From Motilibacter deserti (GTDB lineage: Bacteria > Actinomycetota > Actinomycetes > Motilibacterales > Motilibacteraceae): DNA of 64,000 nucleotides. Below are positions 25,301-33,322 of the stretch, one piece after another. The position numbers and the translations under genes were made by a program. The notes beneath the pieces were generated by a model. That model saw nothing but the letters and a program-made list of their open reading frames with translations, was not told the origin of the DNA and ran no database searches. The stretch covers positions 62,001 to 126,000 of the forward strand of contig NZ_JAANNP010000002.1 of assembly GCF_011250635.1 (NCBI RefSeq), written 5' to 3'. The stretch's first letter is position 1, and every line of letters starts with the position of its first letter.

Positions 25301-26034
25301 GGGCCGGGGTCGACGCCCAGCTCCTCGGCCAGCACGGCGCGCGCTCTGCGCAGCGCCGCGAGCGCGTCCGCCTGCCGGCTCGCGCGGTAGAGCGCAAGGA
25401 CGAGCAGCCGCCACCGCTCCTCGCGCAGCGGCTCCTCCGCGACGAGCGCCTCGAGCTCGGGGACGAGCAGGGCCGCCTCGCCGGCCTGCAGGCGGGCGGT
25501 GAGCAGCTGCTCGCGGGCGACGGACCGCAGCTCGGCCAGCCGGGCCGCCTCGCCGTCCGCCCAGGGCTCCCCGGCGTACTCGGCGAGGGCGGGGCCGCGC
25601 CACAGCGCCAGCGCGGAGGAGAGCGTCGCGACCGCCGCAGCGGGGTCCGACGCGGCCAGCGACGTCCCCTCCCGGACCAGCCGCTCCAGGAGCCAGGCGT
25701 CCACGGCGTCGGGCGGGAGCCGGAGGGCGTAGCCCGGCGGCGAGCTGACGAGCACCGCGTCGGGGTCGCGAGGGGAGCGGCCGGGCTGGAGCTGGCGGCG
25801 CAGGTGCGAGACGTACGCCTGCAGCCCCCCGCTCGCGCTCGGCGGCGGCTCCTCGCCCCACACCAGGTCGATCAGCCGGTCCGCGGGCACCACGCCGCCG
25901 CGGGCGAGCGCCAGCAGGGCGAGCACCGCGCGCTGCCGGCGGCCCCCGAGGTCCAGCTCGGCGCCGTCGCGGGTCGCACCCACCCCGCCGAGCAGCCGCA
26001 GCCGCAGCGGGGCGCTCGGCTCGCCGTCCTGCAC
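22396..26034 (-). CDS. SARP/BTAD-AAA-TPR regulator with LuxR-like C terminus
   Basis: A 1,212-residue regulator. Residues 9-100 form an OmpR-like winged helix (LRLRLLGGVGATRDGAELDL, GGRRQRAVLALLALARGG, YVSHLRRQLQP, GYALRLP); 105-250 are the BTAD helical repeat domain (ALALWRGPALAEYAGEPW, EELGVDPGPVLRGLE). An AAA/STAND ATPase follows with Walker A GPAGIGKTRL near 328 and Walker B LVLAVDDLQW near 440. Residues about 640-1140 are TPR-like helices. The last 55 (TRLEREILRHVEQG, RSENEVAQALFLTPAGVRAR) resemble a LuxR/NarL HTH. GTG 26034 is chosen for a GGAGGAG before it; ATG 26073 and 26085 are alternatives. It is divergent from the DUF3352 gene, a plausible target; no biosynthetic cluster is visible. 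Confidence 0.85.
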   Translation of the reverse strand: MQDGEPSAPLRLRLLGGVGATRDGAELDLGGRRQRAVLALLALARGGVVPADRLIDLVWGEEPPPSASGGLQAYVSHLRRQLQPGRSPRDPDAVLVSSPPGYALRLPPDAVDAWLLERLVREGTSLAASDPAAAVATLSSALALWRGPALAEYAGEPWADGEAARLAELRSVAREQLLTARLQAGEAALLVPELEALVAEEPLREERWRLLVLALYRASRQADALAALRRARAVLAEELGVDPGPVLRGLEAEVLAQSPGLAAPAAPQARPAARQQVTAGHASVPEQQRTAPRAPAEQLLERARELAVLEGALQDVREGAGRLVVIEGPAGIGKTRLMAETRRRAGELGAATLLARGSELEREFAFGVARQLFEARLADPASRERALAGAAATAGTVFDGLAEAGPVTADASFAALHGLYWLAVNLTADGPLVLAVDDLQWCDAGSLRFLAYLARRLEGLPLLVVATLRTGERHAEQALLGEITGDAAAIAVRPRALTPDGTRDLVRRRLSPDADDAFCAVCHSTTSGNPLLLRQLLGALEADAVRPDAAHADVVRAIGSRAVSSMVLLRLSRQPGPALAVARALAVLGDGASLPAVAALAGLPEAETAAVAAGLARTEILRAEPPLGFVHPLVRDAVYGDLPPGERELHHERAARALEAVGATDEQVAAHLLHVPGRADPWALEVLLRAGAGAGSRGAPDAASTYLRRALQEPPPAGRRARVLLELGKLETSWDGLAAAAHLREAYDLFTDPADRAVAARELAWSLFFVGGLGEASAFARRAAAELPADMVDERQALVALERAGGAVHSLDPVEWALYDPPPILGDGPGARMLEAITTWERTCRCFPAAECAASAEHALADGKLQQVDNGLVWVGAIVTLALADRDEESSLWESTLRQAYERGSLFTALTVSLWRGYSLLRQGDLPEAEAHLRTSVEQTLAWAPTSGIGMSYSLGWLAMTRFEQGDTDGAWATLRRDLPVSGDGTKVLATARAELLLAAGRHAEALEAAEEAAAGSSFMDNPGWRPWRSLRARALVGLGRADEALALAADELALARRWGSASVVGSSLRVAGELAGDSGALAEAATLLAGSPARLEHGKALLALGEALLAGDPRPAREHLLAAVRVADGCSALRLRRRAEEALARAGAPAPPRTASSTTTRLEREILRHVEQGRSENEVAQALFLTPAGVRARLAAIDARRGAGMSAAAEG

Positions 26035-26353
26035 GTCTCCTCCGCCTCCCGTGCCCGGGCCGGGCCGCAGCATAGACCCGCCCATCCGGTCAGCGGGGCG
26101 GTTCGCGCGACCTGCGCCCCGCGTCGCCACGACGTCCTGCCGATGACGAGCCGTCGACGGCGCGCACACGACGAGTGGCGAAGCCTGCTTCACGTAGCGG
26201 ACTTCAGGTAACAAAGCGATCTTGGATGCATGAAGTAGTGGTGACACAGGTAAGGGGCGTCCGAAGCCCGCAACGGGGGCACGGGCATTTCGGGGGCGGC
26301 GGCACCATGCGCAATGACGCGCCCGGCCCGATCGGACCGAGCTGGAGGTGCAC
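26035..26353. promoter_or_regulatory. divergent promoter region with 9-mer direct repeats
   Basis: This 319-base region between the SARP-like gene and the DUF3352 gene has no gene but a clearly lower GC patch at 26186-26250. It contains CTTCACGTA (26186-26194) and CTTCAGGTA (26200-26208), a direct repeat with 14-base period. SARP proteins recognise direct repeats, so this may be an operator of the adjacent regulator; the period does not match the classical 11 or 22 bases. Confidence 0.45.
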
Positions 26354-27886
26354 GTGAACCACACGTCCATTGCGTCGAGGCCCGCTGCGGAGGCGCGGCC
26401 GCCACGGCTGGGGCGCCGCCTCGCCGGCGCGGGCACGGCCCTGACGCTCGTCGTCGGCGCCGGCGGCGTCTACGCCTACTCCGCGCTCGCGGCCGGCGGG
26501 CCGCAGCCCGAGGCCGTCCTGCCGGCCGGGGCGATCGCGTACGCGAAGGTCGACCTCGACCCCTCGGCGGCGCAGAAGATCGCCGCGGTGCGGCTGGCGC
26601 GCAAGGCCGACGTGCTGCGCAGCGCCGCTCCCGGCGGCCTCGACGGCGTGAAGGAGTCGACGATCTCGGCGGTCGCGGAGGAGAGCGGGCTCGGGCTGAC
26701 CGTCGCCGACATCAAGGCCTGGGCCGGGGACCGGGCGGCGTACGCCGTCTATCCCGTGCCCGCGGGCGTGCAGGACGAGGACGGCGTCGACGTCGTGGTC
26801 GCCATCGCCACGACGGACGCGGCGGCCACGAGCCGGACGCTGGACACGGTGCGGGCTAAGGAGGGGACGGCGTACGCGCTGAAGGGAGGCTTCGCACTGC
26901 TCGGCGAGGACCAGGCGAGCCTGGACCGCGTGCTCGCCCGGCCCGGCGCGCTCGGCAAGGAGCGCCGGGTGAGCGCCGACCTCGACGCCCTGAACAGCGG
27001 CGACCGCGTCGCGCAGATGTGGGTCGACCTGGACGCGGTGATGGCGACGGAGGGGACGGCGACGGCCGTGACCTCGCTCGTCGCGCGTGCGGGCATCGAC
27101 GGCCGCGCGGGCGAGGCGGCGCGGGCCGCGCTCGCGCCCGCACTGGCCGGCGGGACACCGATGTCGGGGGAGACGGCAACCGGCCTGGTCCGCCGGGCGG
27201 CCGCGGGCGGTGCGCTCCCGGCCCGCTACGGGCGCCTGGTCGGGGCGGTGCACCTCGACGCGAGCTACGTCGAGGTGAAGACGCGCATCCTCGGCACGCC
27301 GGTGAGCGGGGTCGGCAAGGCCGGCAGCGATCTCATCCGCGCACTCCCGAGCGGCATCTACGGCGCCTTCGGCATCACCGGCTACGGCGCGGCGCTCGCC
27401 GACGCCTGGGCCACGCTGCCGACGGCGCAGAAGCGGGAGCTGCGCACGGTCGGCATCCGGTCCGCGGCCGACTTCCGCGCGCTCGCGGGCAGTGACCTGG
27501 TGGTCGCGGTCGGCCCGGGCTCCCGGGCCGGTGACGTGGCCGGGCAGCTCCGGGTGCGCTCGTCCACGCCGGAGCGCACGCGGGCGCTCTGGCAGCGGCT
27601 CGTGACCGAGGCCGACGCCGGTGGTGACGTCGAGGTGACCCGGTCGGGCGGCGTCGTGACGGTCGCGCTGGGCGAGATGCGGGCGAACCGGTCGCTGCTG
27701 GCGTACTCGCCGGCGTACCAGCGTGCGGTGCCGGACGCGTCGCGCAGCGGCTACACGCTCTTCGTCGACCTGGCCCGCGCCTTCGACGCGGCCGGCGCCG
27801 ACACCGGGATGTGGCGTGGGCTGCAGGCCACCGGGGTCACGATGCAGGACGACGGGACGATGCGCGCCCGCCTGACGGTGCGTTAG
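26354..27886 (+). CDS. DUF3352 domain membrane-anchored protein
   Basis: The 510-residue product has an N-terminal membrane helix (residues 24-45: AGAGTALTLVVGAGGVYAYS) followed by a large outer domain. The start of that domain, VLPAGAIAYAKVDLDPSAAQKI, is the signature of DUF3352 proteins, and later parts (LADAWATLPTAQKREL, DVEVTRSGGVVTVAL, GYTLFVDLARAFDAAG) agree with the family. Function is unknown. GTG 26354 has GGAGG five bases upstream. The gene is divergent from the large SARP-like regulator and ends at a strong bidirectional hairpin. Confidence 0.85.
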   Translation: MNHTSIASRPAAEARPPRLGRRLAGAGTALTLVVGAGGVYAYSALAAGGPQPEAVLPAGAIAYAKVDLDPSAAQKIAAVRLARKADVLRSAAPGGLDGVKESTISAVAEESGLGLTVADIKAWAGDRAAYAVYPVPAGVQDEDGVDVVVAIATTDAAATSRTLDTVRAKEGTAYALKGGFALLGEDQASLDRVLARPGALGKERRVSADLDALNSGDRVAQMWVDLDAVMATEGTATAVTSLVARAGIDGRAGEAARAALAPALAGGTPMSGETATGLVRRAAAGGALPARYGRLVGAVHLDASYVEVKTRILGTPVSGVGKAGSDLIRALPSGIYGAFGITGYGAALADAWATLPTAQKRELRTVGIRSAADFRALAGSDLVVAVGPGSRAGDVAGQLRVRSSTPERTRALWQRLVTEADAGGDVEVTRSGGVVTVALGEMRANRSLLAYSPAYQRAVPDASRSGYTLFVDLARAFDAAGADTGMWRGLQATGVTMQDDGTMRARLTVR

Positions 27887-27914
27887 CCGACGAGCAGGAG
27901 CGCGGCCGGCGGTT

Positions 27915-27960
27915 CACGGTCCCCGCAACACCCCTGCTCCGGGGAGTTGCGGGGACCGTG
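27915..27960. terminator. bidirectional terminator hairpin between convergent genes
   Basis: Arms 27915-27929 and 27946-27960 are perfectly complementary (15 bp); inside them an A-A mismatch and a further 4-bp stem close a six-base loop. It lies 28 bases after the DUF3352 stop and 30 bases beyond the stop of the convergent gene. Confidence 0.8.
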
Positions 27961-27989
27961 GTGCTCAGGGGTGAGTGCGCCGTGCCTCG

Positions 27990-28403
27990 TCAGCGCCGGC
28001 GCAGCCGCTCCTCGACGGCACGCGACCGCTGCTGGGCGGCCTCGCGCTGCTTGCGCAGCCGGAGCTCGACGTCCGAGGCGTTCGCCTGCCGCTCGATCTC
28101 CTTGTCGACCACGTCGAGCGCCTTGTGCAGCGGGAAGAGCCCGTCCTTGCGCAGCACGACGCGGTTCTGCTGCCCGTCGCGGCGCTGGACGATCTCGACC
28201 GAGTACGTCCCCGGCCCGTCGCGGTCGGTGTACCAGACCGTCGCCTCGTAGCGTTTGCCGTGCGAGCCGAACTTGTTGACCACGCTGCCGGTCCACAGGC
28301 CCTGCTCGTAGGCCGAGTCGACCCGCTTGGCCTCTGCGAGCAGCTTCTCGCGCGGGCCGTGGGCCTGCAGCTTCAGCCGCTTGCGGCCGAGGTTCCACTT
28401 CAT
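27990..28403 (-). CDS. hypothetical protein, basic, with C-terminal charged helix
   Basis: I do not recognise this 137-residue protein. Residues 1-80 look like a small mixed domain (MKWNLGRKRLKLQAHGPREK, VDSAYEQGLWTGSVVNKFGS, YEATVWYTDRDGPGTYSVEI), and the remainder is one long Arg/Gln/Glu-rich helix, probably coiled coil (EIERQANASDVELRLRKQRE). There is no signal peptide or membrane helix. ATG 28403 follows an AAGGGG sequence. It ends at the bidirectional hairpin; the membrane protein gene starts upstream in the same direction. Confidence 0.6.
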   Translation of the reverse strand: MKWNLGRKRLKLQAHGPREKLLAEAKRVDSAYEQGLWTGSVVNKFGSHGKRYEATVWYTDRDGPGTYSVEIVQRRDGQQNRVVLRKDGLFPLHKALDVVDKEIERQANASDVELRLRKQREAAQQRSRAVEERLRRR

Positions 28404-28472
28404 CGGCTGACCCCTTCTGCCAGGACGGCTGCGCGTGCGGACACGCCGGGTCCCCACGGGCGGCCCGGCTGC

Positions 28473-29276
28473 CTACTGCATCGGCAGGTCCGGCCGGCCG
28501 CTTAGCCCCCGGGCGGGTGCTCCTCGTCCCGGCAGGCGCATGCGGGCCCGCGCGACCGCGCGCAGCAGCGCCGGGGCGGCCAGCACGGCCGCGAGGTCGA
28601 ACCAGCCGTACCCGCCGGCCGCCCCGCTCGGCGGGTTGCCGATCGGGACCAATCCGGTCGGGTCGTACGGCTGCCAGGTCCAGACGTGCAGGGCGGTGCC
28701 GAGGACCTCGAGATAGGTCACGACGACGAAGGCGCCGACGTAGAGCAGTGCCGAGCGGCCCCAGCGCAGGAAGCCCAGCAGGCAGCAGAGCCAGAACGCC
28801 CCGAGCACGTCGAGCCGGCCGGGGCCTAGCAGCCCCCAGACCGCGTACGCCGTGCCGGCGACGGCGGTCGCGGCCACCAGGGCGCGCGGACGGGCCCGGG
28901 CCTGCGGGCTGCGGCCGATCGCGAGCGCGGCGAGGTAGACCAGCCCGTGCCCGGGCGGGACGAACCACGGGACGCCGGGCAGCCGGTAGAGGTAGACCTC
29001 GAGGAGCGGGGAGAAGGTGTACTCGACCGCCGTCGCGAAGACGACCACCACCGCCGTCTGGGCGCGCACGATCGGTGCCTCGCGGGCGAGCAGCCCCAGC
29101 AGCAGCAGCCAGGTCGCCACACCGAGCAGCCGCTGCTGGCCGAGGCTCGCCCCGCGGTCGAGCAGCAGGACGGCCGTGATCCACACCAGCACGACGCCGG
29201 CGACGCCGAGGTCGTGGCCCTGCCGGCGGGCCGGGCCGACCGGAGTGTGCAGCGCGCGGTCGGCCAGTGCGGTCAT
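28473..29276 (-). CDS. hypothetical multi-pass membrane protein
   Basis: A 267-residue protein with about seven membrane helices (GVAGVVLVWITAVLLL, LLGVATWLLLLGLLA, AVVVVFATAVEYTFSP, GLVYLAALAIG, VAATAVAGTAYAVWGLL, FVVVTYLEVLGTAL, DLAAVLAAPALL). Conserved-looking polar residues lie within or near helices (EYTFSPLLEVYLYRLP, PPGHGLVYL, TWQPYDPTGLVPIGNPPSG). I recall similar actinobacterial membrane proteins but no function. It is separated by 26 bases from the upstream TIM-barrel gene and may be in its operon. Confidence 0.65.
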   Translation of the reverse strand: MTALADRALHTPVGPARRQGHDLGVAGVVLVWITAVLLLDRGASLGQQRLLGVATWLLLLGLLAREAPIVRAQTAVVVVFATAVEYTFSPLLEVYLYRLPGVPWFVPPGHGLVYLAALAIGRSPQARARPRALVAATAVAGTAYAVWGLLGPGRLDVLGAFWLCCLLGFLRWGRSALLYVGAFVVVTYLEVLGTALHVWTWQPYDPTGLVPIGNPPSGAAGGYGWFDLAAVLAAPALLRAVARARMRLPGRGAPARGLSGRPDLPMQ

Positions 29277-29302
29277 GGCGCCCGATCCTGACAGAGGAGG
29301 GG

Positions 29303-30145
29303 TCAGGGCGCCGACGCGCGCAGGTACGCGATGGTCCGCGGCACCAGCTCGTGGGCCCGGTGGCTGTCGCGCGAGAGCTCGACGGTGACGAGCCGGTCGT
29401 AGCCGACCTCGTCGAGGGCTGCGAGCACGGCCGGCACGTCCATGTCGCCCTCGCCCCAGGCCAGGTGATCGTGGACGCCACGCCGCATGTCCTCGACCGC
29501 GACGGTGCCGAGCTCGCCGGCGTAGCGGCGGACCGCGTCGTCCGGGGAGAGATCGCCCTTGACGAGGCAGTGGCCGGAGTCCAGCGCGAGCCGGAGCCGG
29601 GGCAGGCCCGGGTCCAGGGCGTCGCGCAGCCGCTCCCACTCGCCCGGGTGCTCGACCAGCATGCCGGGCTCGGGCTCGAAGGACAGCGGGACGTCGCGAG
29701 CGGCGGCGTGCCGGGCGACCCGCCCGACGCCCTCGACGAGCCAGTCCCAGGCGGCCCCGCGGTCCACGCCCGGCTTCGGGACGCCCGCCCAGAAGGACAC
29801 GGTCTCGGCGCCCAGGACCGCCGCGACGTCGACCGCGCGCTCCAGGAACTCCGCGCGGCGGGCCCGGCCGGCAGAAGCCGCAGTGACGAATGTGGGTTCG
29901 TGCTTGTCGCGCGGGTCGAGCAGGAACCGCGCCCCCGTCTCGATCATCACCGCCAGGCCGAGCTCGTCGAGCCGGCGGCGCAGGGCCCGGGCCGCGTCCT
30001 CGGCGTCCGGCGCCAGCGGGTCGAGGTGGTGGTGGTCGAGGGTGAGCGCGACGCCGTCGTAGCCGGTGTCGGCGAGCAGCGTCAGGGCGTCGTCGAGCCG
30101 GTGGTGGGCCAGGCCGTTGGTGTTGTACGCGAAGCGCAGGGGCAC
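29303..30145 (-). CDS. sugar phosphate isomerase/epimerase family TIM-barrel protein
   Basis: The 280-residue product has the xylose-isomerase-like/AP endonuclease 2 layout: FAYNTNGLAHHRLDDALTLL, TGYDGVALTLDHHHLDP (strand 2 with His metal ligands), GAETVSFWAGVPKPG, PLSFEPEPGMLVEHPGEW (Glu ligand), RLALDSGHCLVKGD (Asp and His ligands), VAVEDMRRGVHDHLAWGEGD and LVTVELSRDSHRA (last Glu). These fit a metal-dependent isomerase or epimerase on a sugar or cyclitol. GTG 30145 is the likely start. A membrane protein gene follows directly; no other carbohydrate genes are adjacent, so the substrate is unknown. Confidence 0.85.
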   Translation of the reverse strand: MPLRFAYNTNGLAHHRLDDALTLLADTGYDGVALTLDHHHLDPLAPDAEDAARALRRRLDELGLAVMIETGARFLLDPRDKHEPTFVTAASAGRARRAEFLERAVDVAAVLGAETVSFWAGVPKPGVDRGAAWDWLVEGVGRVARHAAARDVPLSFEPEPGMLVEHPGEWERLRDALDPGLPRLRLALDSGHCLVKGDLSPDDAVRRYAGELGTVAVEDMRRGVHDHLAWGEGDMDVPAVLAALDEVGYDRLVTVELSRDSHRAHELVPRTIAYLRASAP

Positions 30146-30159
30146 CGCCGAAGGATGCC

Positions 30160-30333
30160 CTACCGGGCGGGCGAGAGCGTGGAGGCCGGCGAGAGCGCGG
30201 GCGCTTCCGCGGCCTCCCTGCGCGCAGGCGCGGGCGAGCGGCGCGGCGCCGATTGCATCCACGCTTCGAGCCGCGCGGTCGAGACCAGCGCGAGCAGCGC
30301 GAGCACGGGCAGGAGCAGGGCGAGCAGAGCCAT
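30160..30333 (-). CDS. small single-pass membrane protein
   Basis: A 57-residue candidate with one N-terminal helix (MALLALLLPVLALLALVS) followed by an Arg/Ala/Pro-rich tail (RRSPAPARREAAEAPAL). The ATG at 30333 has GAGGTG about seven bases upstream. Codon use follows the G/C-ending pattern of its neighbours. It stops 15 bases before the TIM-barrel gene start, so the two could be co-transcribed. Evidence is limited to the start signal and helix; it may be spurious. Confidence 0.4.
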   Translation of the reverse strand: MALLALLLPVLALLALVSTARLEAWMQSAPRRSPAPARREAAEAPALSPASTLSPAR

Positions 30334-30497
30334 GAGGGGCACCTCGGGCGGCGGGGGACGGAGGGCCGGGCGCCGCGTGCCGCCGCGGGCCGTACCCGGC
30401 CGTTCCTGGCGGCGTCCGGTCGTGGACGAGAGACCCGATTCCCGGGCCGGCCGGAGGAGAAACGGCGCGACCGGGTGGCACCTCGGCGTCCGGCCCG

Positions 30498-30941
30498 TCA
30501 GCCCGGCAGGGCGCCCCAGGTCGTCAGCGCGTCCAGCAGCCCGGGCACGAGCTCGAGCCCGCGCAGCTCGCCGGGCGTCACCCAGCGTGCCTCCAGGGCG
30601 TCGCTGCCCGCCGTGAGCGAGCCTCCGGCCGGGATGCAGGCGTAGTCGCGTACGCGGAGGACGACGCCTGGGACCGCGGCCTCGATGTCCACCTGGCCGA
30701 GCAGCCGCCCGACGTGCACCCGCAGCCCGGTCTCCTCGGCGGCCTCGCGCACCACGGCCTGGGCGTCGGTCTCGCCCGGCTCCACCTTGCCGCCGGGGAC
30801 CGACCACAGCCCGGCGGACGGCGCGTGGGCGCGGCGGACGACGAGCAGCCGCCCGTCGTCGACCACCACGGCTCCGACGCAGTCGACGACGGCGGAGCCC
30901 TCCCGGGGCACGCCTTCCGGCACTTCTCCGGACGTCGGCAT
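30498..30941 (-). CDS. Nudix hydrolase, MutT-like
   Basis: A 147-residue Nudix protein. The Nudix box GX5EX7REUXEEXGU reads [18 protein letters not shown] followed by AEETGL, preceded by [20 protein letters not shown] and [10 protein letters not shown]. The length and the [10 protein letters not shown] start of the box fit house-cleaning NTP or ADP-sugar hydrolases; the substrate cannot be told. The start at ATG 30941 is supported by TACGCT exactly six bases upstream on the minus strand, implying a leaderless mRNA. It is divergent from the DUF6758-PHP-MarC operon. Confidence 0.88.
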   Translation of the reverse strand: MPTSGEVPEGVPREGSAVVDCVGAVVVDDGRLLVVRRAHAPSAGLWSVPGGKVEPGETDAQAVVREAAEETGLRVHVGRLLGQVDIEAAVPGVVLRVRDYACIPAGGSLTAGSDALEARWVTPGELRGLELVPGLLDALTTWGALPG

Positions 30942-30947
30942 CGTTGC

Positions 30948-30953
30948 AGCGTA
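30948..30953 (-). promoter_or_regulatory. -10 element TACGCT, leaderless start of the MutT-like gene
   Basis: On the minus strand TACGCT is followed by six bases and the ATG at 30941, the same arrangement as for several other genes here. Confidence 0.45.
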
Positions 30954-31025
30954 CGAGGCCTGCTCGAGCCTGGGACCGGACGCTGAGTTGACGGGACAGT
31001 TCGACCCGGAGGACCGTGATCTGCC

Positions 31026-31706
31026 ATGAAAGAGCCTTCGTGCCCGCGCTGTGGCGGCACGGTGCAGCCTCCCGGCCTGTGGTCGAGCGGCTGGGGATGC
31101 GCCCTGCACGGCACGGTCCTGCCGCAGCAGCCGGTCGTCCAGCCCACCGTCGAGGTCGTCGCCGACGTCGTACGCCGGTCGCAGGTCCCGGTCTGGCTCC
31201 CGTGGCCGCTCCCGCACGCCTGGCTGGTCACCGGCGTGAGCTGGGCGGGCGACGAGCGCACGGGCGCGCGGGCCGTAGCTGTCGCGGCCTCCGGCCCCGC
31301 TCCGCTGGGCGGCATGGGCGAGCTGCTGCTCGTCGCCGAGGAGCCGGGGATCGGCCTCGGCGCGCGCTATGCGGGGATGCCTGGCCCGGACCCCGGCGCT
31401 GTGCCCGACGGCCGCCCGGCCGCCAAGGTGGACGCCGCGGGCCACCCCACGGCCCTGTGGTGCGCGGCCGGCGACGACTCCTGCGCGTCCTACGTGGGCG
31501 AGGCGCTCGGCAGCTGGCTCTACGTGCTGCTCTGGCCCGAGAGCGCGGGGGCACTCCTGCTCGAGGGGCTGCAGCTGGCCGACGCGCGCGATCTCGGCCA
31601 CGAGATCGAGCTGCTGCCGGTGGGGGCGCTGTCCCCCCGGCTCGCGGCGCGCCCCGGCCAGCGCGCCGCGGCGGGCTCGGGGCCGGGGGCGGGCACGACC
31701 CCCTAG
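31026..31706 (+). CDS. DUF6758 family protein with N-terminal zinc ribbon
   Basis: The 226-residue product begins [20 protein letters not shown] with one CPxCG knuckle and a later WGCALHG, consistent with a small zinc ribbon, then a conserved domain with [41 protein letters not shown] and [16 protein letters not shown] recall this actinobacterial family directly before PHP and MarC genes in Streptomyces, as here. Function unknown. ATG 31026 has GGAGGA eleven bases upstream. Confidence 0.75.
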   Translation: MKEPSCPRCGGTVQPPGLWSSGWGCALHGTVLPQQPVVQPTVEVVADVVRRSQVPVWLPWPLPHAWLVTGVSWAGDERTGARAVAVAASGPAPLGGMGELLLVAEEPGIGLGARYAGMPGPDPGAVPDGRPAAKVDAAGHPTALWCAAGDDSCASYVGEALGSWLYVLLWPESAGALLLEGLQLADARDLGHEIELLPVGALSPRLAARPGQRAAAGSGPGAGTTP

Positions 31707-31734
31707 TGCCGCAGGCCGCGTGCGGGCCCGGCCC

Positions 31735-31740
31735 TAGGCT
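31735..31740 (+). promoter_or_regulatory. -10 element TAGGCT upstream of the PHP gene
   Basis: TAGGCT lies nine bases before ATG 31750, in the 43-base gap after the DUF6758 gene. It may give a second, nearly leaderless transcript of PHP and MarC. Confidence 0.35.
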
Positions 31741-31749
31741 TGCCCGTCG

Positions 31750-32598
31750 ATGCGGATCGACCTGCACGCCCACACGCGCGCCTCCGACGGGACCGACAGC
31801 CCAGCCGCGCTCGTCCGCGCCGCGGCGGCCGCCGGGCTCGACGTCGTGGCGATCACCGACCACGACACCACGCTCGGGTGGGCGGAGGCCGCGGCCGCCC
31901 TGCCGCCGGGGCTCGCGCTCGTACGCGGCGCGGAGATCTCCTGTCGCTACCGCGACGTGAGCCTGCACCTGCTCGGCTACCTGTTCGACCCGTCGGCTCC
32001 GGAGCTCGGCGATGCCCTCGCCCACGTCCGCGACAGCCGGGTGCCGCGCACGCGGGCCATCGTCGAGCGGCTGCGAACGGCCGGGGTGGACGTGAGCTGG
32101 GACGACGTCCTCGCCCGCGTCGAGGACGGGGCGACCGTCGGTCGCCCGCACATCGCCGACGCGCTGGTCGCCAACGGCGTGGTCCGGGACCGGGGCGAGG
32201 CGTTCCGCGAGTGGCTGCACAGCCGGAGCGAGTTCTACGTGCGGCACGCCGCCCTCGACCCGCTCGCGGCCATCCGAGCCGTCCGCGCCGCCGGCGGGGT
32301 GCCCGTCCTCGCCCACCCGTTCGCCCGTCACCGTGGCAAGGTGCTCGACGACTCGGCGATCGTCGCCATGGCGTCCGCCGGGCTGGCCGGCCTCGAGGTG
32401 CACCACCGCGACCACTCCGCGGCCGACATCACCCGCCTGCTCGGCCTGGCCGCCGAGCTGGGGCTGGCCGTCACGGGGTCGAGCGACTATCACGGCCGCG
32501 GCAAGGCGAACCTGCTCGGCGAGCACGTCACCGCTCCCGAGGCCCTGGAGTCACTGCAGGCGCAGGCCACCGGTCCGATCGAGGTGCTGCATGGGTAG
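31750..32598 (+). CDS. PHP domain phosphoesterase
   Basis: The 282-residue product shows the PHP motifs in order: MRIDLHAHTRASDGTDSP (HxH), DVVAITDHDTTLGW (DHD), LVRGAEISCRYRDVSLHLLG (Glu and His), HIADALV, GGVPVLAHPFARHRGKV (HP), LEVHHRDHS and VTGSSDYHGRG (DxH). The family uses three metals to cleave phosphates; characterised stand-alone relatives hydrolyse 3',5'-nucleoside bisphosphates (YciV/RnaM) or act as exonucleases. It overlaps the marC-like gene by eight bases and follows the DUF6758 gene, a conserved set. Confidence 0.9.
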   Translation: MRIDLHAHTRASDGTDSPAALVRAAAAAGLDVVAITDHDTTLGWAEAAAALPPGLALVRGAEISCRYRDVSLHLLGYLFDPSAPELGDALAHVRDSRVPRTRAIVERLRTAGVDVSWDDVLARVEDGATVGRPHIADALVANGVVRDRGEAFREWLHSRSEFYVRHAALDPLAAIRAVRAAGGVPVLAHPFARHRGKVLDDSAIVAMASAGLAGLEVHHRDHSAADITRLLGLAAELGLAVTGSSDYHGRGKANLLGEHVTAPEALESLQAQATGPIEVLHG

Positions 32599-33202
32599 CG
32601 AATGGCGGTTCTTCGGCGAAGTCTTCGTGACGCTCTTCGTCATCGTCGACCCGCCGGGGACGATCCCGCTGTTCCTCAGCCTGACCAGCGGGCGGTCGGC
32701 GGCCGTACGCCGCAAGACCGCGTGGCAGGCCGCCTCGGTCGCGCTGCTCGTGATCACGGCCTTCGCGCTCTTCGGCCAGCAGCTGCTGGACTACCTCGGG
32801 ATCACGCTGCCCGCACTGCAGTGCGCGGGCGGCCTGCTCCTGCTGCTCGTCGCGCTCCAACTGCTGACCGGGCAGGAGAGCGAGACGGTGGCGTCGCGGG
32901 ACGTCAACGTCGCGCTCGTCCCGCTCGGCACCCCGCTGCTCGCCGGGCCCGGCGCGATCGTCGCGACCATGGTCTTCGTCCGGCGCGTCGACGGCCCCGC
33001 GGACGCCGTGGCGCTCGCCGCGGGCGTCGTGGCGGTCCACTTCGTGCTCTGGCTCACCATGCGCTACTCGCTGGTCATCATCCGGGTCATCCGCGAGAGC
33101 GGGGTCGTGCTCGTGAGCCGGATCGCCGGCCTGCTGCTGTCGGCCATCGCGGTGCAGCTCGTGGCCGACGCGGTGCGCGGCCTGATCAACGAGGGTGCCT
33201 GA
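32591..33202 (+). CDS. MarC family integral membrane protein
   Basis: A 203-residue protein with six membrane helices typical of the MarC/UPF0056 family: FFGEVFVTLFVIVDPPGTIP (the VDPxGxIP signature), AWQAASVALLVITAFALFGQ, LGITLPALQCAGGLLLLL, VALVPLGTPLLAGPGAI (PLxxPLLAGPG), VAVHFVLWLTMRY and SRIAGLLLSAIAVQ. Role is unresolved; the early link to multiple antibiotic resistance was not confirmed. The ATG 32591 overlaps the PHP gene's end, so translation is coupled. Confidence 0.9.
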   Translation: MGSEWRFFGEVFVTLFVIVDPPGTIPLFLSLTSGRSAAVRRKTAWQAASVALLVITAFALFGQQLLDYLGITLPALQCAGGLLLLLVALQLLTGQESETVASRDVNVALVPLGTPLLAGPGAIVATMVFVRRVDGPADAVALAAGVVAVHFVLWLTMRYSLVIIRVIRESGVVLVSRIAGLLLSAIAVQLVADAVRGLINEGA

Positions 33203-33290
33203 CGGCCTTTGGTGGACATTCGTCCACTGACCCACGAAAACGGCTATTTGTGGCGGCGACGCAGGCGGCTGGAAGGCTTCGAGACGCCGA

Positions 33291-33296
33291 TAGATT
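33291..33296 (+). promoter_or_regulatory. candidate -10 (TAGATT) of the PKD gene leader transcript
   Basis: TAGATT stands in the lowest-GC stretch of the region and would start transcription near 33303, giving a leader of about 140 bases that contains all three foldable segments described at 33323-33434. The -35 is not clear. Confidence 0.35.
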
Positions 33297-33322
33297 TATG
33301 TAAGGACTACTGAGGTGGAGTA

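Noticed and set aside
22396-27886. Secondary-metabolite gene cluster around the SARP-like regulator
   Set aside because: No polyketide, peptide synthetase, terpene or tailoring genes surround it; the neighbours are an ANTAR protein and a DUF3352 protein.
29303-30145. Member of an Ebo-type metabolite-traffic cluster
   Set aside because: The TIM-barrel protein alone does not define it; no UbiA-like or TatD-like partner genes are present.
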